Shown: one piece after another, positions 7,417 to 15,634 of the stretch
Position numbering within the stretch: the first letter of the stretch is position 1
Layout of the letters: each line of letters begins with the position of its first letter
Origin: Sulfurospirillum diekertiae
GTDB lineage: Bacteria; Campylobacterota; Campylobacteria; Campylobacterales; Sulfurospirillaceae
Direction of reading: 5' to 3'
NCBI RefSeq assembly: GCF_002309535.1
Contig: NZ_CP023275.1
Location: forward strand, 2,046,001 to 2,110,000
Length of the DNA stretch: 64,000 bases
The notes under the pieces: model-generated
What the model was told of the DNA's origin: nothing
Databases searched by the model: none
Seen by the model: only the letters and a program-made list of their open reading frames with translations
Translations under genes and position numbers: made by a program

Positions 7417-7712
7417 GATAACATACTCCAATCGGGCTCAGCTTGTGATAAAGCTCTTAAAATAGCAGTTTGAACACGCGCTTTAATCACATAATCAAGT
7501 GCACCTTTGTCTTGAACAATGAGTTTAATGCTATCCACTTTCATTGCCTTGACCGTCTCCAAGATAAGTGATCGTATAGCATCGCCATAGATCTCTTCGA
7601 CACTACTTTCCAACTCGATTACGATTTCTTTCTCTTCGATGGGCATTACGCGAACAAAAGCATCGCTCGATTCCAGTGTTCCCGCATGCGCAGTCTCTAG
7701 TTTTTTGCTCAT
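7413..7712 (-). CDS. citD: Citrate lyase acyl carrier protein (gamma subunit)
   Basis: A 99-residue carrier with the GTLESSDAFVRV motif; the first serine of the pair (Ser15) is the expected attachment site of the phosphoribosyl-dephospho-CoA group made by CitG and loaded by CitX. Length fits the family. Its ATG overlaps the citC stop and its stop overlaps the citE start. Confidence 0.95.
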   Translation of the reverse strand: MSKKLETAHAGTLESSDAFVRVMPIEEKEIVIELESSVEEIYGDAIRSLILETVKAMKVDSIKLIVQDKGALDYVIKARVQTAILRALSQAEPDWSMLS

Positions 7713-8728
7713 TTTACTTCCTCTTTAGACATCATTTTCGCAATCAACGCATACGTTGTCGGAGGAACCAAAGGGAGGATCTCTTCCAAACGATTTTCAT
7801 GCATTAATTTTCTGACTCTCGAAGCCGAAATTGGCTCACCCCCGTACTCAATGCGTCCTAACTCTACCACCTCAATGGGTGGAAATTCACTTGGGCGGAC
7901 GAGTAGCTTTTTCATCTGCTGATTGTACTCATTTGTCACGGCACATAAAGGTTCAACACCGACATATCGGTGCGTAATGCCCAATTGCGGGGCAAGATGA
8001 TTTCTAAAGATATTGAGATCCAACTCCGTATAAAGCGAATCAATCTGACGTTTGTCCTTAATAAAATAAGTCGGAAACGTCGCTTTAGAAATAATATAGT
8101 CTGAACCCTCATGTATCGTGAGGTTTTCAAGATCTTCCAATCCATCACAAATTAAACGGTAACGATCTTTAAAGGTAAAAAAGGAAGCATCTTCCTTCAC
8201 CACAAACAGATGTACCCACTCGGAACGTTCACACGCTTGTTCCACCAAATAACGATGCCCTAAGGTAAACGGGTTTGCATTCATCACAATGCTACCGACC
8301 ACATCACCGGTATGTTTATACTTACGCAATCTTTTTTTATACAGATCGATATTATAGCTGTTCTCCATCAAAATAACGTGATGATTTGCTTGTTCGATAT
8401 ACTTAAATCCACACGACTCAAATACCTCCTGATAATCTGGCTTTGTAAATAAAAATAGATCATGCCTTCCTTCACGAAATGCCACCTTTAAAAGTTCACT
8501 CATGAGACTCAGCGCTAAACCCTCTCCACGCATACTTTCATCCAGTGCAATGTTTTTGAGCACTCGACCACTCAGTCCTCCGCACGCTACAATGCGGTCA
8601 TCTTCTTTGGCAATGACAAAAATTTCAACATCTTCTGACATCTCTAAATCAACACTTTGCAAGAAGTCATTAATCTTTTGTCTTCTTACGGTGCTGGTTT
8701 GAGGAACTTCAGAAAAGATAAAACTCAT
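7709..8728 (-). CDS. citC: Citrate lyase ligase (acetate:SH-citrate lyase ligase)
   Basis: A 339-residue enzyme that acetylates the citrate lyase prosthetic thiol with ATP and acetate. An N-terminal GNAT-like acetyltransferase domain (residues ~20-115, LDESMRGEGLALSLMSELL) is followed by a cytidylyltransferase-like domain with NANPFTLGHRYL near residue 150 and ISASRVRKL near the end. Start is ATG at 8728 behind GAGGG, overlapping the stop of the AbrB-like gene as ATGA, so it is coupled to that transporter. Confidence 0.95.
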   Translation of the reverse strand: MSFIFSEVPQTSTVRRQKINDFLQSVDLEMSEDVEIFVIAKEDDRIVACGGLSGRVLKNIALDESMRGEGLALSLMSELLKVAFREGRHDLFLFTKPDYQEVFESCGFKYIEQANHHVILMENSYNIDLYKKRLRKYKHTGDVVGSIVMNANPFTLGHRYLVEQACERSEWVHLFVVKEDASFFTFKDRYRLICDGLEDLENLTIHEGSDYIISKATFPTYFIKDKRQIDSLYTELDLNIFRNHLAPQLGITHRYVGVEPLCAVTNEYNQQMKKLLVRPSEFPPIEVVELGRIEYGGEPISASRVRKLMHENRLEEILPLVPPTTYALIAKMMSKEEVK

Positions 8729-9780
8729 CGACCCTCTTTCTTATGCAACACTTTAACAAACATAGGGGCAACACTCATGACCAACAACATCCTCACGATA
8801 TGATGAAGGGCAACATACGGCAAATTAGCCCCTACAATGATGGCGATGACATTCATCTCTGACTGACCACCGGGAGAAAAGGCTAGCATAATCGAGAGCA
8901 GTGGAAATTCTGTCATCCATGAAACGATCGCAATAAAGAGAGATGAGACGAGGAGCAAAACAAAAAAATAGCCCAACGTTTGTGCTAAAACTTTGACAAT
9001 CTCTTTAAGCGTAACCCCCACAAAAACAAAACCAACCGTAGTACCTAAAATGAGTTGAATGACTTTAATCACTTCATTAGGAGGACGTGAATAGACAAGC
9101 CCTGAGCCATAAATCAGAGCACCCAAAAACATCGGACCAATCATCGTACCACCTGGAATTTTAAGCTTCAAAGCGCCCCACCAACCCAAGAGGGCACAGA
9201 AGGTTAGAATGATCATATCGTGAGGATCACTGTTTAAAAAAGGTTGTGTGATGCTTGCTCTGCCATCTAACGAGACATGAGAAAGGGCTTGAATGATAAA
9301 GGGAAGTGTAAAAACGATAAATAGCAGTCGTGATGATTGGGTCAGTGTGACTTTATACACATTAGCACCCATTGATTCTGCTAACATCACCATTTCAAGA
9401 AGGCCTCCTGGCATGGCACTAAAATAGGCTGTCATCTTATCAAACTTCAGCCACTTCCAATAATAGAGCATGCCACAAAATGTGACGACAATGACAAAAG
9501 GAAGGATTAAAACGAGGCTGGAGATAAAATCACCCAAATACTTCAAAATATCAGGATGAAAAGCGCTCCCAATGGTAATGCCCAAAACGGCACGTGCAGG
9601 AGCGGAAAACATTTTAGGAGAACGAAGGGGAAGAGCCTCAAAACGACTGGCAATAGCAATAGCAACAATAGCACCTAAAAGCCATGGCAAAGGCGTTCTT
9701 AAATACGAAAAGATTATGGCGCCTATGAGCCCTATTAACAATGATGTTAGAACGGGAAGAAAGCGTTTAGGCCATAGCAT
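8725..9780 (-). CDS. AbrB-family (PF05145-type) integral membrane protein, first gene of the citrate operon
   Basis: About 351 residues with roughly ten membrane segments and two repeated halves, matching the AbrB/ammonia-monooxygenase-regulator membrane family: PLPWLLGAI, AVLGITIGSAF, SAMPGGLLEMVMLAE in the first half and IPGGTMIGPMFLGALI, LGTTVGFVFVGVTLKEI, AFSPGGQSEMNVIA in the second. The function of the family is unclear. Its overlap with citC and the absence of a classical citrate carrier nearby make a role in citrate or product transport plausible (inference). I start at MLWPKRFLPV behind GGATGATTC; the frame stays open upstream to 9933 without a good ribosome site. Confidence 0.75.
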   Translation of the reverse strand: MLWPKRFLPVLTSLLIGLIGAIIFSYLRTPLPWLLGAIVAIAIASRFEALPLRSPKMFSAPARAVLGITIGSAFHPDILKYLGDFISSLVLILPFVIVVTFCGMLYYWKWLKFDKMTAYFSAMPGGLLEMVMLAESMGANVYKVTLTQSSRLLFIVFTLPFIIQALSHVSLDGRASITQPFLNSDPHDMIILTFCALLGWWGALKLKIPGGTMIGPMFLGALIYGSGLVYSRPPNEVIKVIQLILGTTVGFVFVGVTLKEIVKVLAQTLGYFFVLLLVSSLFIAIVSWMTEFPLLSIMLAFSPGGQSEMNVIAIIVGANLPYVALHHIVRMLLVMSVAPMFVKVLHKKEGR

Positions 9781-9945
9781 TGAATCATCCAAAAATAGTT
9801 TAGGTAAACCCAAAAATAGTATCTTCTTTTTCATTAAGAAGAGATAATGGAAAAGAGTAGAAAAAGGGCTAAAAATGGTCTTTTTGATGCGTATAAACGC
9901 GATTGAAGAGAGCATAACACTACGCCAATACAACCCTTTTCATTC

Positions 9946-9957
9946 TTTACATGTAAA
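9946..9957. repeat. TTTACATGTAAA palindrome, copy 11
   Basis: Exact 12-mer a few bases beyond the 3' end of the MFS gene, in the non-coding gap before the AbrB-like gene. Confidence 0.95.
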
Positions 9958-9961
9958 GAGA

Positions 9962-11155
9962 TTAAGGGCAAAGTATTCGTTGTAATTTTAAGCCAAAATA
10001 AAACGTAGATACAACAATTAACGACAAAAGAATTAAGAAAGCATCCCAGCCTAAATATTGATAAAAAACACCCGGAGCAAATGTTCCTACGGTTCCACCT
10101 GCATAGTAAAAAGAGAGGTACAATCCATTGGAAATGGCACGGTTTTCCAGCGCTAGTTTACTAATAAGTCCTGAAGCTACAGAGTGAATAATAAAAAAAC
10201 CCGCACAAAAGACAAACATACCACCAAACATCACCATGTAGTTATTCACATGAAATACTTGTAATCCAACAAGGTAGGTAAAAATACCGATGATAATTGT
10301 CTTGGTTTCATTTCCAAAAAGACGGATCATCCATAAAACACGAATGGAGATAATAAAACCGATGATGTAGCCCGCATACATCATGCCTACTTTTCCGTAC
10401 CCCATCGTTGAACTGAGATTTTTAAGTTGAAAAGGCAAAAAGTTAAGCAGTGCTTGAAAAACAAAGAAGATAAAAAACATCAGAGCATAGATATTAAAAA
10501 ATGTCTTGTTATGAAGGACATCCAACACCTGAGAACGTTTTGGCTTGACAAAATCCACTTTAAGCTCTTCGCTAAGAAAACTCAGCGCTCCAAACATCAC
10601 AATTAACGCGACCCCTAAAAAAACAAAAAAGAGCCTCCAACCAAACAGATCACTGAGTATGCCTGAAAGCAATCGCCCCAAAAATCCACCCAAAATCGTC
10701 GCACCGATGTAGTAACCAATAGACTGTTGCACCTTCTCTTTGGGCGTAATAAAGCCAATATAACTCATTAAAGAGGTCAACACGGCAGGAATTAAAATAC
10801 CCTGTAAAGCACGAATCGCCAGCAATATAGAATAGGTACTGCTCCACGAAAAGCAAAGCTCTAAAATCCCCAACATTAAAACAGCATTTCTTAAAAAGAG
10901 TTTGGATGAAAACGTCTCTAAAATATAACCATAAAAGATCGGTGCAAACCCAAGCGGTAGCATAATCACGGTGGTAAAGATGACCGCCTCAAAACGGCTT
11001 AAGTCAAACTCTTTTTCAAAAAGCGGTTGGATGGGTTGAACAGCATAAAGCGTACACAGGGTAAAGATCGTACAAAGATAAATGATGAGGAGTTGGTGGT
11101 GAATGAGAAAATAAGAAAGGGAGCCCTTGCCCCCTTCTCTATTTATAATTGTCAA
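9962..11155 (-). CDS. MFS transporter (YnfM-like drug/sugar efflux type)
   Basis: About 397 residues with twelve hydrophobic segments. The MFS signature region is seen in LPLGFAPIFYGYILETFSSK between helices 2 and 3, and GGFLGRLLSGILSDLFGWR between helices 5 and 7. A central cytoplasmic loop (EELKVDFVKPKRSQ) separates the two halves. Substrate unknown. No in-frame ATG exists near the first helix; I place the start at a TTG (11153-11155) behind GGGA, overlapping the end of the phosphoribosyltransferase gene by 17 bases. The frame stays open to 11263 but that extension is the other gene read in a different frame. Confidence 0.75.
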   Translation of the reverse strand: MTIINREGGKGSLSYFLIHHQLLIIYLCTIFTLCTLYAVQPIQPLFEKEFDLSRFEAVIFTTVIMLPLGFAPIFYGYILETFSSKLFLRNAVLMLGILELCFSWSSTYSILLAIRALQGILIPAVLTSLMSYIGFITPKEKVQQSIGYYIGATILGGFLGRLLSGILSDLFGWRLFFVFLGVALIVMFGALSFLSEELKVDFVKPKRSQVLDVLHNKTFFNIYALMFFIFFVFQALLNFLPFQLKNLSSTMGYGKVGMMYAGYIIGFIISIRVLWMIRLFGNETKTIIIGIFTYLVGLQVFHVNNYMVMFGGMFVFCAGFFIIHSVASGLISKLALENRAISNGLYLSFYYAGGTVGTFAPGVFYQYLGWDAFLILLSLIVVSTFYFGLKLQRILCP

Positions 11156-11588
11156 TTTGAAAATCCCAGAAAAACTCAATCCACTCGGTTGTTTCGCGAG
11201 CAGCAAAATCTGGGCGGAGCAGTGCTTTTTCTTTGTAAAATACCGAAGCAATTTTAAAATCAACCTCAGGGTATTTTGCTCTTAGAACACGCTCTATTTC
11301 GATCATTGTCTCGCCACTATCAATGATATCATCGACAATAACGACACGTTTGGCTCTGCTTAAATCAGGTACATTAAAGATGTTGATGGTATCAAGCTTA
11401 TGTGTCTCTTCATAATGCACCGAATTGATCGAGTAAAGATCACGCATTTCTAATGCTTCCGCTAAAAAATGACCTAAGGTCATACCACCACGAGCCACCG
11501 CTAAAATAACATCAGGCTTATAGGGCTTGATCTCTTTGGCAAGGGTGTTCACATCTATTTTAAACTCTTCATAACTATAAAAACGCAA
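11139..11588 (-). CDS. Purine-type phosphoribosyltransferase
   Basis: A 149-residue PRTase. The PRPP-binding motif VVIVDDIIDSGET is near residues 81-93, preceded by VILAVARGGMTLG. Such short enzymes salvage xanthine, guanine or hypoxanthine. The gene directly follows an NCS2 purine permease (two bases between them), so uptake and salvage are probably coexpressed. Start is a TTG at 11588 behind GGAAGGA. Exact base specificity cannot be told. Confidence 0.85.
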   Translation of the reverse strand: MRFYSYEEFKIDVNTLAKEIKPYKPDVILAVARGGMTLGHFLAEALEMRDLYSINSVHYEETHKLDTINIFNVPDLSRAKRVVIVDDIIDSGETMIEIERVLRAKYPEVDFKIASVFYKEKALLRPDFAARETTEWIEFFWDFQIDNYK

Positions 11589-11589
11589 A

Positions 11590-12882
11590 TTAATGTCCTT
11601 CCTGTACGATAAATACGGTTAAACTGACAAACGTCAGAAACAAAATACCAAAGTTAATATCTTTAAACTCTTTTTTGATCACTTTAATGAGTACATACGA
11701 AATCAAACCAAATGCCAAACCGTTGGTAATGGAGAAGGTTAAAGGCATCATTATGACAATCAAAAACGTTGAAACGGCAATAGCGGTATCTTTAAAGTTA
11801 ATGTGGGAAAGTTCCCCAAACATCAAAACACCGACCATGACCAAAACAGGATAGATTGCATTTTCAGGAATCGCCTTAAACAGAGGCATCATAAACAGGG
11901 TTAAAATAAAACAAAGTCCCGTCACCACCGCCGTTAATCCCGTTCGTCCACCCTCTTCTACACCCGCAGCACTCTCGATAAATGCCGTGGTAGTAGAAAC
12001 ACCCACTACCGCACACACAGTACTGGCAAGTGCATCCACTTCTAATGTTTTTTGAAGCTCTTTACCATCATCTTTAAACAAACCTGCACGAAAACCAACG
12101 CCTGCAAGCGTTCCAAGTGAGTCAAACAAATCGGTAATCAAGAAGGTAATAATCACAGGAAAAAGTGAAAAGGTCAATGCACTTTTAATATCAAGCTCAA
12201 AAGCAATGGGACTGACTGAAGCAGGAAGCGAAAAAAATTCTGTTGGGTAAGGAGCGATGCCTACAACCCACGCTACAATCGCCGTTGTGACAACAGCTAA
12301 GATAAATGAGCCTTTGAGTTTCCATGAGTAAAACGCAAACACTAAAACAAGGCCTAAAACACCCAGCAAGACATTAGGATTTTTAAAATTACCCACGCCG
12401 ACCAAAACAGCAGGATTGGCAATCACCATTCCCATACTTTTAAGTCCAATAAAGGCGATAAAAGAGCCAATACCCGCACTAATCGCACGTCTAAGATCGT
12501 GTGGCACACTCTTCATAATCCACACCCGAAGCGGTGTTAAAGAAAGAACGAGGAACAAAAGCCCTGAGAGGAACACAACCCCAAGAGCGGTTTGCCAAGG
12601 CACTTTCATACCCAAAACCAAACCAAACGTAAAGTAAGCATTAAGTCCCATACCCACGCTCATAGCAATCGGTGTGTTCGCCCAAAGTCCATTAAGAATG
12701 GACGAAAAAATTGTAATCAAAGCCGTCGCGGTGATCAATGCTTCCATTGGCATACCCGTTTTGCTCATGATAATAGCATTGACAGGCACGATGTACATCA
12801 TGGTCAAAAACGTCGTAAACCCAGCCGTAAACTCGGTTTTGACCGTTGTACCATTTTTTTCCAGTTTGAAAAAGTCCACCAA
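11590..12882 (-). CDS. NCS2-family purine permease (AzgA/GhxP type)
   Basis: A 430-residue membrane protein with about 12-14 helices. Family hallmarks include EFTAGFTTFLTMMYIVPVN, NTPIAMSVGMGLNAYF near residue 75 and VGVSTTTAFIESAAGVEEGGRTGLTAV near residue 295. Members import adenine, guanine or hypoxanthine by proton symport. Start is TTG at 12882 behind AAAGGA, with GTG as next codon. It leads a purine uptake and salvage pair with the PRTase. Confidence 0.9.
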   Translation of the reverse strand: MVDFFKLEKNGTTVKTEFTAGFTTFLTMMYIVPVNAIIMSKTGMPMEALITATALITIFSSILNGLWANTPIAMSVGMGLNAYFTFGLVLGMKVPWQTALGVVFLSGLLFLVLSLTPLRVWIMKSVPHDLRRAISAGIGSFIAFIGLKSMGMVIANPAVLVGVGNFKNPNVLLGVLGLVLVFAFYSWKLKGSFILAVVTTAIVAWVVGIAPYPTEFFSLPASVSPIAFELDIKSALTFSLFPVIITFLITDLFDSLGTLAGVGFRAGLFKDDGKELQKTLEVDALASTVCAVVGVSTTTAFIESAAGVEEGGRTGLTAVVTGLCFILTLFMMPLFKAIPENAIYPVLVMVGVLMFGELSHINFKDTAIAVSTFLIVIMMPLTFSITNGLAFGLISYVLIKVIKKEFKDINFGILFLTFVSLTVFIVQEGH

Positions 12883-12905
12883 AGTAGATCCTTTAAATTA
12901 AGATA

Positions 12906-13970
12906 TTAATATGTCTTGAGTTCATTGTAGAGGCTATCACGCTCAACGGCAGTAAAACCACTCGTTTCAATCAGCTCTAAAATACTTTGCATTCCAAGCC
13001 CTTTAGCGCTGTTCGCACCTGCGGCAGATTGGATGGATTCCACTTCAATCGTACCATCTAGATCATCCGCACCGTACTCCATGGCAACAAGCGCTAAGTT
13101 AATCGTTGATGTTGCCCAGTAGGCTTTGATGTGATTGATATTGTCAAGCATCAGACGACTGATCGCAAAGGTTTTAAGAATCTCAGTTGAGCTTAAAAAA
13201 TCGTCTACTTTTAAATAGTTATTGTCGCGTTGATAGACAAGGGGAATAAATGCATTAAAGCCATGAGTGCGATCTTGCAAGTCTCGAAGACGAAGCATAT
13301 GATCAATGCGGTGTTCACGTTTTTCCACATGTCCAAAGAGCATCGTGGCATTGGACTCATGCCCTTTTTTATGCCAGAGTTCATGAATGTGCAACCACTC
13401 CGTTGAACTGACTTTACCTTTACAAATGTACTCACGCACACCCTCATCAAAAATTTCAGCGCCACCACCGGGCATTGAATTCACACCATGCGCAATCATC
13501 TTATCAATGACTTCTTCAAAACTGAGATGGTATTCTGTTGCCAAAAAGTTGATCTCAGCTGCGGTTAAAGCCTTTACATGTAAATGCGGAAAACGTGCTT
13601 TGATTTTAGAAAAAATCTCCAAATACCACTCAAGTCCCGTTGCAGGATTGTGAGCAGAGACCACATGCACTTCAGTAATATGGTTGTCATTTACCGAATG
13701 ATCTAAAATCTTTAAGATCTCTTCGTGGGTCATCGTATAAGGATTTGGATTTTTACGGTTGGCAGAGAAAGCGCAAAACTTGCAGATGTCTTTGCAGATA
13801 TTGGTGGGGTTAATATGTCGGTTGACATTGAAAAAAACTTTGTTACCATGAAGATTTTTACGTCTTTGGTTAGCATATTTACCTAACGTAAAGAGGTCAA
13901 GATCGTAGAGCGCTATGCCATCTTCAAGGCTTAAGCGTTCGTTATTTTCGAGTTTTTCGATAAGCGTCAT
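12906..13970 (-). CDS. mqnE: Aminofutalosine synthase
   Basis: A 354-residue radical SAM enzyme. The cluster motif C59-x3-C63-x2-C66 lies in NRHINPTNICKDICKFCAFS, which is the MqnE form rather than that of the related cyclase MqnC. It joins the chorismate-derived enolpyruvyl benzoate product to adenosine in the futalosine route to menaquinone, used by Campylobacterota. It stands alone here, without other mqn genes. A palindrome copy at 13573 encodes LHVK in the middle of the barrel region. Confidence 0.93.
   Translation of the reverse strand: MTLIEKLENNERLSLEDGIALYDLDLFTLGKYANQRRKNLHGNKVFFNVNRHINPTNICKDICKFCAFSANRKNPNPYTMTHEEILKILDHSVNDNHITEVHVVSAHNPATGLEWYLEIFSKIKARFPHLHVKALTAAEINFLATEYHLSFEEVIDKMIAHGVNSMPGGGAEIFDEGVREYICKGKVSSTEWLHIHELWHKKGHESNATMLFGHVEKREHRIDHMLRLRDLQDRTHGFNAFIPLVYQRDNNYLKVDDFLSSTEILKTFAISRLMLDNINHIKAYWATSTINLALVAMEYGADDLDGTIEVESIQSAAGANSAKGLGMQSILELIETSGFTAVERDSLYNELKTY
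13573..13584. repeat. TTTACATGTAAA palindrome, copy 12
   Basis: Exact 12-mer inside mqnE, read LHVK. Confidence 0.95.
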
Positions 13971-14050
13971 AGGTTACTTTCATCATTTGAAATAAAGCTG
14001 GATTTTAGCAACTTTTTTTGTAAAGAGAGGTTAAAAATTTCAAAGTACAA

Positions 14051-14089
14051 AAGAAGAGAAGAAAAGTACCATAAGGACGCTCTCTTCTT
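14051..14089 (-). terminator. Possible terminator after trpB
   Basis: Nine-bp inverted repeat AAGAAGAGA / TCTCTTCTT with a 21-base loop, just past the trpB stop. On the minus strand it is followed by TTGTAC and T-rich sequence. The loop is long and the stem AT-rich, so the call is weak. Confidence 0.35.
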
Positions 14090-14100
14090 CCCTCTTACGT

Positions 14101-15309
14101 TTATAAATAATCTTCAGGCTTGTAGTTTGCGACCACAAAATCAATATCTTTATCGCCTCGTCCACTCAAATTAACCAAGATAGACTCATACGGTTTTTCT
14201 TTCGCAAGTTTCATCGCAAAGGCGACTGCATGGGCACTCTCAAGCGCTGGAATAATGCCTTCATAATGGCTTAGATCGTAAAAGGCTTGAATGGTTTCCG
14301 CGTCATTGGCAATGCCAACTTTGGTGCGAGAAATAGAGTTAAGATACGCATGTTCAGGTCCAACGGAAGGGTAGTCTAAACCACTCGCCACCGAATGAAC
14401 GGCAGCAGGTTCACCCTCTTCATTTTTCAGCATAATGGAGTTAAAACCATGCAGTATACCTTCGCTTCCATAGGTGAGACTCGCGGCATGTTCGCCAAGT
14501 TTTGTGCCTTTGCCTCCTGGTTCCACGCCATACATTTCACATGGATCTTCAATGAACGCGGAGAAAAGTCCCATCGCATTACTGCCACCACCGACGCACG
14601 CAACTAGGTTATCGGGAAGATTGCCTGTCATTTCTAAAAATTGCTCACGTGCTTCGATGCCGACCACACTTTGAAAGTCACGTACCATCATCGGAAACGG
14701 ATGAGGGCCTACGACTGAGCCGATGCAGTAGATGCTGTTTTCTGGGTCTTGCAAGTAGGCCAAAAAAGCAGAGTCTACCGCCTCTTTCAGCGTTCTAGCG
14801 CCAAAACTTACCGGTACAACTTTTGCTCCAAGAACACGCATACGTACGACATTAGGATGTTCTTTAGCGATGTCCACTTCACCCATATGTATCTCACACT
14901 CAAGTCCAAAGTATGCTGCCGCCGTGGCAAGTGCGACACCGTGTTGCCCCGCTCCCGTTTCTGCGATCAGTTTTTTCTTGCCTAAGTATTTCGCCAAAAG
15001 TGCTTCCCCCATGCAGTGGTTGAGTTTGTGCGCACCCGTGTGGTTTAAATCTTCACGTTTGAGGTAAATACGTGCGCCTCCAACATATTCACTAAGACGT
15101 TTGGCATAATATACTGGTGTGGGACGACCTTGATAATGTTTGCGAATATCGCGAAGCTCGCGGATAAAATCATGCGAATTACCGATGGTTAAGTACGCCT
15201 CTTCAATCTTTTTAAATTGCGCTTCGAGTTCAGGTGGTAAATAAGCTCCACCAAATTTTCCAAAATAGCCTTTTGCATCAGGGAAAGCTCTTAAATACGG
15301 CTTTTGCAT
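14101..15309 (-). CDS. trpB: Tryptophan synthase beta chain, divergent stand-alone copy
   Basis: About 402 residues of the PLP-dependent TrpB fold: [15 protein letters not shown] with the PLP lysine at K95, [41 protein letters not shown], the phosphate loop [12 protein letters not shown] and the C-terminal SGRGDKD. It joins indole and serine. It departs from the usual form ([13 protein letters not shown] where most TrpB have K-[IT]-N-N), and no trpA or other trp gene is adjacent, so it may be a second or indole-salvage copy. Start is the ATG at 15309; its AAAGGA site abuts a palindrome copy. Confidence 0.88.
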   Translation of the reverse strand: MQKPYLRAFPDAKGYFGKFGGAYLPPELEAQFKKIEEAYLTIGNSHDFIRELRDIRKHYQGRPTPVYYAKRLSEYVGGARIYLKREDLNHTGAHKLNHCMGEALLAKYLGKKKLIAETGAGQHGVALATAAAYFGLECEIHMGEVDIAKEHPNVVRMRVLGAKVVPVSFGARTLKEAVDSAFLAYLQDPENSIYCIGSVVGPHPFPMMVRDFQSVVGIEAREQFLEMTGNLPDNLVACVGGGSNAMGLFSAFIEDPCEMYGVEPGGKGTKLGEHAASLTYGSEGILHGFNSIMLKNEEGEPAAVHSVASGLDYPSVGPEHAYLNSISRTKVGIANDAETIQAFYDLSHYEGIIPALESAHAVAFAMKLAKEKPYESILVNLSGRGDKDIDFVVANYKPEDYL

Positions 15310-15320
15310 CAAATATATCC

Positions 15321-15332
15321 TTTACATGTAAA
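15321..15332. repeat. TTTACATGTAAA palindrome, copy 13, next to trpB ribosome site
   Basis: Exact 12-mer immediately upstream of trpB; its last bases (minus strand ..TAAAGGA) run into the Shine-Dalgarno sequence. Confidence 0.95.
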
Positions 15333-15399
15333 GTTTGAGAGTCTTTAATTTGGAAGTATTATAGCTTAGATTTCATAAGGTTAAATGGGGGAAATAAAA

Positions 15400-15475
15400 T
15401 GGTGGTCCGTGTAGGCTTCGAACCTACGACCCCATCATTAAGAGTGATATGCTCTACCAACTGAGCTAACGGACC
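15400..15475 (-). tRNA. tRNA-Lys (anticodon CTT)
   Basis: A 76-base cloverleaf with encoded CCA. The acceptor GGTCCGT pairs with ACGGACC. The D arm is GCTC..GAGC, the anticodon loop CTCTTAA gives CTT, and the T arm carries GGTTCGAAGCC. It lies between trpB and glnD. Confidence 0.95.
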
Positions 15476-15634
15476 ATGTTGCAAGATTGAAATCTTACTC
15501 CTCTCTTGATAAAACGAATGTTAATGTGTAAATTTTATTTTTTAGCACACTTTTGTCACGATTTTATAACATATTTTGCGAGAAGTAAGCTCTTTTTTTG
15601 TATGATATCCCATACGTTTTTTGAGGAATGTTGC

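Noticed and set aside
11156-11263. N-terminal extension of the MFS transporter to 11263
   Set aside because: It overlaps the phosphoribosyltransferase in another frame and encodes no membrane or MFS-like sequence.
15506-15634. GlnD start at 15506 with 43 extra residues
   Set aside because: The extension is phenylalanine-rich and unlike GlnD; the ATG at 15635 has GAGGAA upstream.
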